DNA from: Aggregatilineales bacterium
Lineage (GTDB): Bacteria > Chloroflexota > Anaerolineae > Aggregatilineales > Phototrophicaceae
Assembly: GCA_030834905.1 (NCBI GenBank)
Contig: JAUQWZ010000011.1
Coordinates: 372,001-436,000, forward strand
DNA: 64,000 nucleotides
Direction of reading: 5' to 3'
A program made the translations under genes and the position numbers. The notes beneath the pieces are model-generated. The model saw nothing but the letters and a program-made list of their open reading frames with translations, was not told the DNA's origin and searched no databases. Each line of letters opens with the position of its first letter. The stretch's first letter is position 1. Shown here piece after piece: positions 9,186 through 18,048 of the stretch.

Positions 9186-10076
9186 ATGCTGCCGATTCGC
9201 CCGCCCGTTTTCGTCCACCACATGGCGGCGCTTGATGGCAGTCCCTACCCACCCAATTCGCTCGAAGCGATCCGCGCCTGCCTCGAAGCAGGGGCGGATT
9301 TTGTCGAGATCGACGTGACGGCGCTGGCGGCAGATGACTACCTGCTGGTTCACGATCCGGCGCTTGAGCACGAAACGTCGGGCATTGGGGACGTGGGCGC
9401 GGCGACCATTGAGCAGGCGCGACGCCTGACGATCAGACACGGCGGCAGCATCACGCCCTACCCTGTCCCGCTGTTAAGCCAGGTGGTGGCGCTGTTTCGG
9501 GACTATCCCGGCAGCACCCGTTTGCAGATTGACTATAAAAATGTGTTTCCGATGGAAGACGACGAGCCGCTGCGCCGTCTGCTGCGGCTGATCGAGCCGC
9601 TGGGCGAGCGCGTGCTGGTGAGCAGCGGTGCCGACTGGCATCTGCGGCGGCTGCGGGCGCTGTCGCCCCGGCTTGATCTGGGCTTCGACATCGGCTTCTA
9701 TCTCGATTACCGCCCGGACGGCGCAGACGAACAGCAGCCGCCCTTTCGCCTGGGCGCTTACGGCTACCACGACGATCACCTGCTGGCGACCCGGCGGCTG
9801 CTGTCACCGGCGCGCTACCTGGATGAGCGCTGCCAGTTGCTGCTGTCGGCGCTGCCGAGCGCCAGCACCTGGTACGTCAGCTACCGGCTGCTCATTCGCT
9901 GCCTTCAGGACGGTTTCAACATGGTGGACTGGCTGCACCAGCGCGGGCTGAAGCTCGACGCCTGGACGATAGACAGCCATCACCCGAATGGAATCGAGTC
10001 CGCCCGGATGCTGCTGGATGCCGGAATCGATCAATTCACGACCAATACGCCGACGGCGCTCAGAGATAGTCTATAA
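9186..10076 (+). CDS. Glycerophosphodiester phosphodiesterase-family protein
   Basis: This 296-residue protein has the GDPD TIM-barrel signature. 'PNSLEAIRACLEAGADFVEI' carries the Asn-Ser and the metal-binding Glu-x-Asp (VEIDVTALAADDYLLVHDP). The usual His-Arg at the start of the first strand is replaced by 'VHHMAAL'. C-terminal 'LDAWTIDSHHPNG' and 'GIDQFTTNTP' match the family's closing strands. The enzyme family splits glycerophosphodiesters to glycerol-3-phosphate and an alcohol. No signal peptide is seen, so it acts in the cytoplasm. It lies between two PHP hydrolases and behind a UgpC-type importer, which supports a shared phosphodiester pathway. Confidence 0.83.
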   Translation: MLPIRPPVFVHHMAALDGSPYPPNSLEAIRACLEAGADFVEIDVTALAADDYLLVHDPALEHETSGIGDVGAATIEQARRLTIRHGGSITPYPVPLLSQVVALFRDYPGSTRLQIDYKNVFPMEDDEPLRRLLRLIEPLGERVLVSSGADWHLRRLRALSPRLDLGFDIGFYLDYRPDGADEQQPPFRLGAYGYHDDHLLATRRLLSPARYLDERCQLLLSALPSASTWYVSYRLLIRCLQDGFNMVDWLHQRGLKLDAWTIDSHHPNGIESARMLLDAGIDQFTTNTPTALRDSL

Positions 10077-10116
10077 TCACGCTCAACCTCATCTGAAGGA
10101 ACGGACATCCCCACCT

Positions 10117-11478
10117 ATGACACAGCGCACGCGCATCGAAGGAAGCCTCGATCACCGCCACCAGAAACAGCATCTGCCCTTCGCCTTCAGCGTGCCGCCC
10201 GGCGCGACAAAACTGACGATCCGGTTTGATTACAGCCCGAAAATCTCCGATGGGCAGTCGCTCACCAATGACCTGAGCCTAACGCTGTTCGACCCGCAGG
10301 GCGCGCGCGGTGCCCGGCACAACAACCGCGACCGTAACCTGACTATCACCGCCCATTCGGCAACGCCTGGCTACGTGCCGGGCGCGCTCCAACCCGGCAT
10401 CTGGACGGTGTGGATCGACTCGCACCGGCTGCTGCCGTCAAGCGTCGTCACCTTTACTTTCGAGATCGAGATTTCGGATGAGCCGGTGAGCGAGCCGGAA
10501 CAGGTCTGGATCAAGGGAAAAACTGCCCCGCGCGGTTCGGGATGGTATCGCGGTGATCTACACGGGCATACCTACCACTCCGACGCCTCGTGGGACGTGC
10601 CCGATTTCGTGCAGTATGGGCGCGATTATAAGCTGGATTTCGTCACGCTGACCGATCACAACACCATTTCGCCGCTGGCGCAGCACGACAGTTACAGCGC
10701 CGACGACCTGCTGACGATGGGCGGCATGGAAATGACGACCTATTACGGTCACGCGCTGGCGCTTGGCTTGCGCCAGTGGCTGGAATGGCGCGTCGATGCC
10801 GCCGACGCTGCCATGCCCGAACTGGCTGACCGCGCCCGCTATGCCGGAGCCACCTACATCATCGCGCACCCGTTAAGCGTTGGCGATCCGTTCTGCACCG
10901 GCTGCGACTGGCAGTACCCGGACATGATGCCGGGCAGCGCCCGCTGCGTCGAAGTCTGGAACGGTCCCTGGGACGGCGCAAGCAACAACCCACTGGCGCT
11001 GGAATTGTGGTATAGCTGGCTTAATCAGGGCTACCGCATGGCTGCCACCGCTGGCAGCGATATTCACGGCGCTGCCGATTACGCCAGCTTCGGTTTTAAC
11101 AACGTCTATGCCGAGGCGCTGCGTGAAGACGCCATCCTGACAGCCATCCGGCAGGGACACCTGTATCTCAGTTCGGGACCACAGCTAGAATTGACCGGAC
11201 GCGCCAGCCAGCACAGCGGCATGATGGGCGATCTGCTGGCTGGCGACAGCCTGACGATGCAGGTCACGTGGCGCGGCTGCGCCGAAGGCGATCACCTGCG
11301 GCTGATCGTCAACGGGCAGGTATCCGAGGAATTTTCCTGCCTGAACAGCGGGCAGCACCAGTGGACACTGGATACGGCTCAGGCGCGCTGGTGTCTGGTC
11401 GAAATTCGCGATGCTAAAAACGACATGCGCGCCGTCACCAATCCCATCTTCACCGGGACGGAAGCCGGCTGGCGCTGA
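10117..11478 (+). CDS. CehA/McbA-type PHP-domain metallohydrolase 2
   Basis: This 453-residue protein is a paralogue of the protein at 7660. The N-terminal beta-rich domain (about 1-125) is followed by HGHTYHSD (149-156), TDHN (179-182), 'GGMEMTTYYGHALAL', 'IAHPLSVGD', 'CVEVWNGPW' and 'TAGSDIHG'. An upstream in-frame ATG at 9988 would overlap the phosphodiesterase gene and encodes unrelated sequence, so the ATG at 10117 is preferred. It ends before a hairpin at 11505-11532 and so is probably the last gene of the operon. The substrate is unknown. Two such enzymes in one operon suggest successive or alternative ester bonds. Confidence 0.82.
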   Translation: MTQRTRIEGSLDHRHQKQHLPFAFSVPPGATKLTIRFDYSPKISDGQSLTNDLSLTLFDPQGARGARHNNRDRNLTITAHSATPGYVPGALQPGIWTVWIDSHRLLPSSVVTFTFEIEISDEPVSEPEQVWIKGKTAPRGSGWYRGDLHGHTYHSDASWDVPDFVQYGRDYKLDFVTLTDHNTISPLAQHDSYSADDLLTMGGMEMTTYYGHALALGLRQWLEWRVDAADAAMPELADRARYAGATYIIAHPLSVGDPFCTGCDWQYPDMMPGSARCVEVWNGPWDGASNNPLALELWYSWLNQGYRMAATAGSDIHGAADYASFGFNNVYAEALREDAILTAIRQGHLYLSSGPQLELTGRASQHSGMMGDLLAGDSLTMQVTWRGCAEGDHLRLIVNGQVSEEFSCLNSGQHQWTLDTAQARWCLVEIRDAKNDMRAVTNPIFTGTEAGWR

Positions 11479-11504
11479 TTCTGGCGCGGGGTGATTGGAT
11501 GACA

Positions 11505-11532
11505 CAGGGGCGCGCACGACGGCACGCCCCTG
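11505..11532. terminator. Hairpin between convergent genes
   Basis: CAGGGGCG (11505-11512) and CGCCCCTG (11525-11532) form an 8-base perfect stem with a 12-base loop. It lies between the ends of the importer operon (+) and the GH3 gene (-). There is no clear T-run, so the terminator role is inferred from position. Confidence 0.45.
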
Positions 11533-11538
11533 CGGCTG

Positions 11539-13656
11539 TTACCCGCTGACCGTCACCACCGCTGAGGGCGTTTCGTCGCTCGGCTGCCCGCCGCCGACAA
11601 ATATCTGAACTTCGCCCGGTTCCAGTACCCGTTCACCCGCCGCGCTGACAAGGCTGAACTGGCGGCTTTCCAGCGTGAAGGTCACGCGGCGCGTCTCGCC
11701 CGGCTGCAACGCCAGCCGCTGAAATCCCTGCAAGCTGTGGCGCGGCGCGGGGATACTGGCGTTCAGGTGGCGCAGGTAAAGCTGCGCGACTTCATCACCG
11801 GCACGCTGCCCCACGTTCTGCACGTCAACCGTGACCGCAAGCGTCTGACCATCGGCGAGCGTCTCGCGGCTGAGGCGCAGATTACGATAGGCGAAGTCGG
11901 TATAGCTCAGACCGTAGCCGAATGGATACAGCGGCTCGCCAGTGAAATAGCGGTATGTGCGGTTCGTCATGTCGTAGTCGTGGAAACCGGGCAGATCGTC
12001 CAGCGACCTGTAGACGGTGACCGGCAGCCGCCCGCCGGGGTTATAATCGCCAAATAACACGTCGGCTATCGCCGTTCCGGCTGCCTGCCCCGGATACCAG
12101 GCTTCGAGAATCGCGGGCAGATGCGTGTTCGCCCAGGGGATGCTGACCGCGCCGCCGTTGATCAGCACCAGCACGACCGGCTTGCCAAGCTGATGAAGCT
12201 GCTCCAGTAAATTCTGCTGAAGCGGCGGCAGGACGATATCCACCCGATCACCCATGCTCTTTTCGTCGTCGGGCACGCTTTCGTGCTGCCCTTCTTCGCC
12301 CTCGATTGCCTGCGACAAGCCGCCTGCGTAAATGATCACTTCGGCGTCCCGCGCCGCCCGCAGCGCCTCGTCGTACCCTTCCGTGTGGCTGCCCCAGACC
12401 GACGAGCCTCTGGCGTAGACCACCTCAGCATCCGGCAGTTTGGCGCGAATACCCGCCAGCGGTGTGACCGGATTCGACGGCGTGCCGTTATAATTGCCGA
12501 GCAGGACGTGTAAATCATCGGCGTTGGGTCCGATGACCGCCACCCGCTTCAGGGTTTTTGGCAGCGGCAGGAAGCCAGCCTCATTCTTCAGCAGCACCAT
12601 CGATTCGCGCGCCGTCCGCAGCGCCAGCGCCGCGTGTTCAGCGCTGTCGTTGACGCTGTAAGGAATGGCGGCATAGGGTACCGCTTCATCAGGGTCGAAC
12701 AGACCCAGCCGGAAGCGGGTGGTCATCAGGCGGGTGACGGCGCGGTCGATGGTCGGCTCGTCAATCAGCCCCTGCTCCACCGCCCCAACCAGCGCGCCGT
12801 AGGCGCAGCCACATTCGAGATCGCAGCCCGCGTTGACCGCCAGCGCGACCGCCTCTTCGGCTGTCTCGACGACTCTATGATGCTTGAAAATGTCGTCAAT
12901 CGCCCAACAGTCAGAGACGACATGCCCCTGAAAGCCCCAGCGCTGGCGTAGAATCTCTTCCAGCAGCGTCGGGCTGGCGCAGCATGGCTCGCCGTTAGTG
13001 CGGTTGTACGCCCCCATCACCGCCTCGACCTTTGCCTCGGTCACCAGCGCCTCGAACGCTGGCAGATAGGTGTCCCACAGATCGCGCGGGCTGGCGACGG
13101 CGTTGAAATAATGCCGCCCGTTTTCGGGACCGCTGTGGACGGCGTAATGCTTGGCGCAGGCTGCCGCCTTCAGGTACTTTGGATCGTCGCCCTGAAGGTA
13201 CTTGACGAAAGTCACGCCGAAACGCGCCGTCAGGTACGGGTCTTCGCCGTAAGTCTCCTGCCCCCTGCCCCAGCGCGGATCGCGGAAGATGTTGATATTT
13301 GGCGTCCAGAAGGTTAGCCCATAATACTGACTGCGATTACCGCTGCGCGCCGCTTCATGGTGCTTGGCGCGTCCTTCATCGCCGATAGCCGTCACCACTT
13401 CCGCCAGCAGATCGGTGTTCCAGGTCGCCGCCAGAGCGATTGCCTGTGGAAAGACCGTCGCCGTACCGGCGCGTCCCACGCCATGCAGGCACTCGTTCCA
13501 CCAGTTGTATTCGGGGATGCCGAGCCGGTCAACTGCTGGCGCGGCGTGCTGCATCTGGCTGATTTTCTCGTCCAGCGTCAAACGCGCGACCAGATCGGCT
13601 GCCCGAACTTCAGGCGGCTGAGTCGTGTTTTGGTGCAAGGGTAGTGGTTGTTCCAC
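11539..13656 (-). CDS. Glycoside hydrolase family 3 (beta-glucosidase/beta-xylosidase)
   Basis: This 705-residue protein starts at a GTG with GGAG eight bases upstream. The GH3 N-domain shows 'NWWNECLHGVGRAGTATVFP', 'GRGQETYGEDPYL', 'AKHYAVHSGPENGRH' and the nucleophile in 'VVSDCWAIDD' (Asp249). The C-domain carries the acid/base region near 'AIEGEEGQHES' and 'YPGQAAGTAIADVLFG', and a fibronectin-III-like end ('VDVQNVGQRAGDEVAQLYL'). The 'MGAYNRTNGEPCC' stretch is common in the xylosidase/glucosidase subgroup. There is no signal peptide, so it cleaves imported oligosaccharides in the cytoplasm. The exact sugar cannot be decided from sequence. Confidence 0.92.
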   Translation of the reverse strand: MEQPLPLHQNTTQPPEVRAADLVARLTLDEKISQMQHAAPAVDRLGIPEYNWWNECLHGVGRAGTATVFPQAIALAATWNTDLLAEVVTAIGDEGRAKHHEAARSGNRSQYYGLTFWTPNINIFRDPRWGRGQETYGEDPYLTARFGVTFVKYLQGDDPKYLKAAACAKHYAVHSGPENGRHYFNAVASPRDLWDTYLPAFEALVTEAKVEAVMGAYNRTNGEPCCASPTLLEEILRQRWGFQGHVVSDCWAIDDIFKHHRVVETAEEAVALAVNAGCDLECGCAYGALVGAVEQGLIDEPTIDRAVTRLMTTRFRLGLFDPDEAVPYAAIPYSVNDSAEHAALALRTARESMVLLKNEAGFLPLPKTLKRVAVIGPNADDLHVLLGNYNGTPSNPVTPLAGIRAKLPDAEVVYARGSSVWGSHTEGYDEALRAARDAEVIIYAGGLSQAIEGEEGQHESVPDDEKSMGDRVDIVLPPLQQNLLEQLHQLGKPVVLVLINGGAVSIPWANTHLPAILEAWYPGQAAGTAIADVLFGDYNPGGRLPVTVYRSLDDLPGFHDYDMTNRTYRYFTGEPLYPFGYGLSYTDFAYRNLRLSRETLADGQTLAVTVDVQNVGQRAGDEVAQLYLRHLNASIPAPRHSLQGFQRLALQPGETRRVTFTLESRQFSLVSAAGERVLEPGEVQIFVGGGQPSDETPSAVVTVSG

Positions 13657-13747
13657 GGGTTATGCTCCAAAGGGACTGCTAAGGCGCTATCAGAAACGCG
13701 CCCCCAAAAATGATGGCTCAATTCTACTGACCTTCAGGCGGTCAGCG

Positions 13748-14551
13748 CTACTCGATCAGCGGCTTGAGCAGGTAAGCGCAGTTGTGGTCGTCGAAGGTAA
13801 AATCAACTGCCGCGTAGCCACGCCCAAGCGCCGCCTGCATCACCTCACGCAGCGCCAGCCGCCAATTCAGCAGCATCTGCCGGTCGGTCGCCCGCAGCCC
13901 TTCCAGATCGCGCGGGACGGACACGTAGTACGGCTCGCCGCCCCACGCCGCGCCGGTGCTGTCCACCACCGGATGTTCGCGATCATCGCCATACAGCAGC
14001 CGCGCCGCCGCTGGCGCCGGGTCATGCTGGCTCGGCTGATCCAGCTTCCAGATGATCTCGATCCGATCAGATGGCAAGCCCCGGTTGATATCGTCATCCA
14101 TATCGCCATAGAAATTGACGTGATAGCCATCGACGTACAGGCGGGCAACTTCGCCGAGCAGGTGCAGGTTGAAGTGAGCGTTGCCGCGCTGAAGCGGATC
14201 CATCGTCCAGCGGATGGTCTGGAAGCCGTTCGCCAGCGCCCAATCGCGCTGGAAGCATTTCAGCCCGACGCCGATCCCCTGATGGCGGTAATCGCGGTGG
14301 ACGCCGGTCATGTGCGACCACAAAATCCATTCGCCAGCGCGGCGAACGGGCAGGCACAGCAGCAGCCCCACCATGCGCTCGCCGTCATAAGCGCCCAACA
14401 GCAGCCCGCCCTCAAGCGCGATGACGTGCATCAGCGACGAGGGGACAGCGTTACGCGGATTCAGCCCCCACACCTCAATCTGTAGGCTGACCATCGCTTC
14501 CAGTTCGGGAATTGTGTGCAGAATGCGATACTCAATCATCGTCGGTTCCAC
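13748..14551 (-). CDS. GNAT-fold acetyltransferase-like protein (COG3375 type)
   Basis: This 267-residue protein contains an N-terminal GNAT region: 'LLLGAYDGERMVGLLLCLPV', 'HMTGVHRDYRHQGIGVGLK' (the acetyl-CoA binding R/QxxGxG/A loop) and 'TIRWTMDPLQRGNAHFNL'. The last phrase and the length match a family of predicted acetyltransferases of unknown substrate. The GTG at 14551 gives the longest frame, but the ATG at 14539 (MIEYR) is equally possible. Neither has a strong ribosome-binding site. It lies upstream of the GH3 gene on the same strand with a 91-base gap. Confidence 0.8.
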   Translation of the reverse strand: MEPTMIEYRILHTIPELEAMVSLQIEVWGLNPRNAVPSSLMHVIALEGGLLLGAYDGERMVGLLLCLPVRRAGEWILWSHMTGVHRDYRHQGIGVGLKCFQRDWALANGFQTIRWTMDPLQRGNAHFNLHLLGEVARLYVDGYHVNFYGDMDDDINRGLPSDRIEIIWKLDQPSQHDPAPAAARLLYGDDREHPVVDSTGAAWGGEPYYVSVPRDLEGLRATDRQMLLNWRLALREVMQAALGRGYAAVDFTFDDHNCAYLLKPLIE

Positions 14552-14753
14552 GTGGGAGTCGTGCTGCCCTGTTATGCGCGAATTGTCTGTTGATCACATC
14601 GTCCACTGGTATGATGGCTGAAGTTTAGCGCGGCGCAAACCGGAACTGCCACAAATCTATGGACAGATTCAGGCTGCAATTTGCCCGCAGACCTGCTATA
14701 AACCAGCCTATCTACTTCATGGTTCTGACGACTGCAAAGAAAAGAAGAACAGC

Positions 14754-15905
14754 ATGACGCCAATTACGATAGAACGCATCGATCTCCATCCAATCGCGCT
14801 GCCCTTTGTCGAAATCCTGCGCACCAGCTTCGGGCAGGATCCCTTCAAGGCAGGTGTGATTGTTCAGGTGACCACGACTGACGGCGTGGTCGGCTGGGGC
14901 GAAGCCTCGGTCGAGATGAATCCGGGCTACGGCGCGGAGACGGTGGGCACAACCCAACACGTCCTGAAGAACTTCCTTATCCCCACGCTGGTGGGCAAAA
15001 CGCTGAACGACGCCACCGAAGTCCCCGCGCTGGTACGCTCGGTACGCGGCAACCACCACACCAAAGCAGGCTTGGAAGCTGCTATCTGGGACGCCGCCGC
15101 CAAAACCAATCACATGCGGCTGGTCGATTATTTCGCCTCGTTCCTGCCCGCAGAACACCGATCTCGCGGTCAGGCGGTCGTCGGCGTCAGCATCGGCATC
15201 CAGCCGTCGGTCGAGGACACGCTCGCAATTATCCGCAAGCGCGTCGGGCAGGGGTACCAGCGCATCAAGCTCAAGATCGAGCCGGGCTGGGATATCGCGC
15301 TTGCCGAGGGCGTGCGCGCCGAATTCCCCGATACCATGCTGATGCTGGACGCCAACAGCGCCTATACGCTGGTGGACGCCGAACACCTGAAACAGCTTGA
15401 CCGGTTTAACCTCATCATGATCGAGCAGCCGCTGCGCGACGACGATATCTACGAACACAGCAAGCTTCAGCCGCAGCTAAAAACGCCCATCTGCCTTGAC
15501 GAGAGCATCAAATCTGCCAACGACCTGCGGCTGGCGATTGAGTTGGGCGCGATTGGCGTGCTCAACCTCAAACCGGCGCGCGTCGGCGGCTTCAGCGAAT
15601 GTCTCGAAATCTACCGTATTTGCGTGGAGCACCTACTGCCGCTGTGGGTGGGCGGGATGCTCGAAACCGGCATCGGTCGGGCTGCCAACGTCTCATTTGC
15701 GTCGCTGCCGGGCATTACCCTGCCGAGCGACATTTCAGCGACCGACCGCTACTTTGACCCCGACATCACCGAGCCGCCGTTTGTCCTGAACCCCGACAGC
15801 ACCCTGACCGTTCCGTCAGGCGAAGGCATCGGCGTCGAAGTCATTCCCGAACGGCTGGCAGAAGCCACCCAACGGTGGGCGGAACTGAATCCGTATGTAG
15901 ATTAA
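14754..15905 (+). CDS. Enolase-superfamily enzyme (o-succinylbenzoate synthase / N-acylamino acid racemase type)
   Basis: This 383-residue enzyme is complete. The catalytic set of the muconate-lactonising subgroup is visible: Lys172-x-Lys174 (IKLKIEPG), metal ligands Asp199, Glu224 and Asp249, and the opposite-face Lys273 (NLKPARVGG). 'LPLWVGGMLETGIGRAAN' near the end is typical of the MenC/NAAAR branch. These enzymes dehydrate SHCHC to o-succinylbenzoate in menaquinone synthesis or racemise N-acyl amino acids, and some do both. No other men gene is in the window, so racemase activity is as likely. It is transcribed away from the GNAT gene. Confidence 0.85.
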   Translation: MTPITIERIDLHPIALPFVEILRTSFGQDPFKAGVIVQVTTTDGVVGWGEASVEMNPGYGAETVGTTQHVLKNFLIPTLVGKTLNDATEVPALVRSVRGNHHTKAGLEAAIWDAAAKTNHMRLVDYFASFLPAEHRSRGQAVVGVSIGIQPSVEDTLAIIRKRVGQGYQRIKLKIEPGWDIALAEGVRAEFPDTMLMLDANSAYTLVDAEHLKQLDRFNLIMIEQPLRDDDIYEHSKLQPQLKTPICLDESIKSANDLRLAIELGAIGVLNLKPARVGGFSECLEIYRICVEHLLPLWVGGMLETGIGRAANVSFASLPGITLPSDISATDRYFDPDITEPPFVLNPDSTLTVPSGEGIGVEVIPERLAEATQRWAELNPYVD

Positions 15906-15927
15906 GCCGAGGCTGTCTGTTGTGGGG

Positions 15928-15972
15928 GCGGCGCGAGCGTTCCTGAACAAAGTTCAGGCGTTCGCCGTCGCC
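15928..15972. repeat. Long imperfect hairpin after the enolase-superfamily gene
   Basis: CCTGAAC (15942-15948) and GTTCAGG (15952-15958) form a perfect inner stem around AAA. The flanks GGCGGCGCGAGCG and CGTTCGCCGTCGCC extend it imperfectly. It may terminate or protect the upstream transcript. It has no T-run. Confidence 0.45.
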
Positions 15973-16168
15973 TCTGCATAGTTCAATCAGGCGGCTCTTA
16001 CCCGCGCCACGCAGAAGACCTTATGGCGTGGCTTTCGATTCTACATGCCGAGCGCATACAGAATAAAGAAACCGTTTATTATTGATGTATGAGTTTCTTA
16101 ACGACAAGGATTGGAGCGCAACAATCAATGTAAAATATCAGAATGCGAAGGTTCAACAGGCAAATGTC

Positions 16169-16576
16169 ATGGAGCAGCCTCAATCACCCAGCGCACTGAT
16201 TGTAGATGACAATTATTTCAATCGCGATCTGTGTATCCTCGCGCTGCACCATGTTGGCTACACCATTCGCGAGGCGAGTAACGGCGTGGAAGCGCTCCAG
16301 TTGTTGGCAAAGGAGCAGTTTGACCTGCTGATCCTCGATCTTGCCATGCCGGAACTCAACGGCGTTGAAGTGATCAGGAAGCTGCGCGCCGAACCCGTCC
16401 ATCGCGAGATGTCGATCATCGTCATGACCGCCAACCCCCATATGGCGACCAACGAGGTTGAAAACACCGCCGATTTTGTCATGCACAAGCCGATTGACGT
16501 TGAAGAATTCGCCCACCTTGCCGGTCGGTTGGCGCAGGTGATGACGCGAGCCAACACCAGCGCGCCGAAACCCTGA
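16169..16576 (+). CDS. Receiver-only response regulator A
   Basis: This 135-residue single-domain receiver has the acidic pair in 'LIVDDN' (13-14), phosphoacceptor Asp57 in 'LLILDLAMPELNG', 'VMTAN' and Lys107 in 'MHKPID'. There is no output domain. The frame stays open upstream to a TTG/ATG at 16082/16085, but the added 29 residues are not receiver-like, so the ATG at 16169 is chosen with moderate confidence. It converges on the diterpene operon and resembles the two receivers inside that operon, so it may accept phosphate from the same kinase. Confidence 0.85.
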   Translation: MEQPQSPSALIVDDNYFNRDLCILALHHVGYTIREASNGVEALQLLAKEQFDLLILDLAMPELNGVEVIRKLRAEPVHREMSIIVMTANPHMATNEVENTADFVMHKPIDVEEFAHLAGRLAQVMTRANTSAPKP

Positions 16577-16600
16577 CGCTCGGCAGCCGTTCGTCCCCCG

Positions 16601-17578
16601 TTAACCGTTATCTGCCGCCTGCACCCGCCTGAAAAAGCCTGCGGTAGACAGCGGATTTGCGCTCAATTCCAGCACCCGCTGGTACTCATGCTCGACGACT
16701 TCAGGGGTAAGCTGCCCGCTGTAATCAGTGTGGGTAGACTGCACCCCTTTGCTGCCAAACGCCAGGTCTTCCAGAATCGCCCGCATGGTTTCAGCCGTCG
16801 TGAACAGCGTCGGATAGGGGGTGTAAAACATCCGAAACGGCCCGCCGCACAGCAGCGCCACCGGCAGCAGCGAGCGTAATTTGAGATCGCCGCTGCGGTT
16901 CGAGCCAAGATAGAAATGCGGCACCGGCAGATCGGTTCCGTAGACGGCGCGGGCGTAGTAGCGATAGAGCAGATCGTGCATCGTCTGAAGGTCGGCTGCC
17001 GCCGCCATCTCGGCTTCAAACGCGGCGTGCGCGGCTTCGCCCATCACCTGACGGGCATTCCAGATGGAATACAGCGGCATCGCCGCCACTTCCCAGATGA
17101 TTTTGCGCCGACCTTCCTGATAAGCCCAGGTCTGGTTAAAGCGCTGGCATTCCGCGCCAAGCTGATGAGCAAAGCTGTCTTCGGACAGGTGCAGCAGCGT
17201 ATCAATGCCGACGAAATAGGGATCGACCTGCTGCTGGTGGTAGAAATCGAGCCACTTCCCTTCCATCAGAATGCGCGTTAATGCCGCCGTCACCTGAGCG
17301 TATTCAGCGCCGCGCTCGCTGTGAAGCTGCTGGTAGGACAGAACCGAACCCACAAGATTCTGCCCGCCCAGTTCAAAAAACAACCCGAACAATTGGCGCA
17401 GCAGATGCGAGCCATAATCGGCGTAGTTCTGCATTTCGTCGATCCGCCCAGGATCGTGCTTCTGGTGGTTCTGGGTTAAAACGTAGGTTGTGCGCGTGCC
17501 GCCGAGGGCGAAGATGCCGGTCAGCCCTTCCGGGTAGCGAGCGCGAATCCGCGCCGCGAATTCAGACGATTCGGTCAT
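16601..17578 (-). CDS. Rv3378c-like diterpene synthase (tuberculosinol/kolavelool synthase family)
   Basis: This 325-residue protein aligns by eye along its length with what I recall of Mycobacterium tuberculosis Rv3378c, a cis-prenyltransferase-fold enzyme that hydrolyses a bicyclic diterpene diphosphate to tuberculosinol. Shared blocks include GGTRTTY (26-32) against the DGTRRWF region, 'ADYGSHLLRQLFGLFFELG' (53-71), 'WLDFYHQQQVDPYFVG' (109-124), 'MFYTPYPTLFTTAETMRAIL' (250-269) and 'THTDYSG' (282-288). The catalytic-loop aspartate (Asp34 of Rv3378c) is Gly26 here. The start overlaps the upstream response regulator stop by four bases (ATGA). It is the last gene of an operon headed by a class II diterpene cyclase, the usual partner. 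Activity is inferred. Confidence 0.72.
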   Translation of the reverse strand: MTESSEFAARIRARYPEGLTGIFALGGTRTTYVLTQNHQKHDPGRIDEMQNYADYGSHLLRQLFGLFFELGGQNLVGSVLSYQQLHSERGAEYAQVTAALTRILMEGKWLDFYHQQQVDPYFVGIDTLLHLSEDSFAHQLGAECQRFNQTWAYQEGRRKIIWEVAAMPLYSIWNARQVMGEAAHAAFEAEMAAAADLQTMHDLLYRYYARAVYGTDLPVPHFYLGSNRSGDLKLRSLLPVALLCGGPFRMFYTPYPTLFTTAETMRAILEDLAFGSKGVQSTHTDYSGQLTPEVVEHEYQRVLELSANPLSTAGFFRRVQAADNG

Positions 17579-17970
17579 GTAGCCTCTACCTTTGTCGCGA
17601 GGATAGATTTCAGATCCTCGACAAAGGTTACAGCATTGATCGGCTTGGCAATATAACCATCAAATCCGGCAGCCAGCATCCGTTCGCCGTCACCTTGCAT
17701 GGCGTGCGCTGTCACCGCTACGATGGGGATGTCGCGCCACTGCTCGCGCTCCCGCACCTTGTCCATCAGTTCAGTGCCGGACATACCCGGCATCTGAACG
17801 TCTGCCAGCAGCAGCGTTGGCGCTTGTTCTTCCATCATCCGCAGGCAGCTTAACCCGGAATCGGCGGTGCGGACGGTGACCTGGTGGAAGTCCAGAATCA
17901 GTTCGAGGACGCCGAGGTTATCGGGTTCATCATCGACGATAAGGACGTTCCAGTCTGATAGATCATTCAT
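17575..17970 (-). CDS. Receiver-only response regulator B
   Basis: This 131-residue single receiver domain shows 'LIVDDEPDN' (acidic pair 13-14), phosphoacceptor Asp57 in 'LLLADVQMPGMSG', the threonine in 'VAVTAHAM' and Lys109 in 'GYIAKPIN'. There is no DNA-binding or enzymatic output. It is fourth in the operon, 78 bases after receiver C, and its stop overlaps the start of the Rv3378c-like gene by four bases. It most likely takes phosphate from the kinase encoded two genes upstream. Confidence 0.92.
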   Translation of the reverse strand: MNDLSDWNVLIVDDEPDNLGVLELILDFHQVTVRTADSGLSCLRMMEEQAPTLLLADVQMPGMSGTELMDKVREREQWRDIPIVAVTAHAMQGDGERMLAAGFDGYIAKPINAVTFVEDLKSILATKVEAT

Positions 17971-18048
17971 ACCCTGACACTCTCATTACGCAATGGACGA
18001 CCATGTTTTATTGAATTAGCGCTTCAGCTACGTAAAGAGTGGTTTTTT

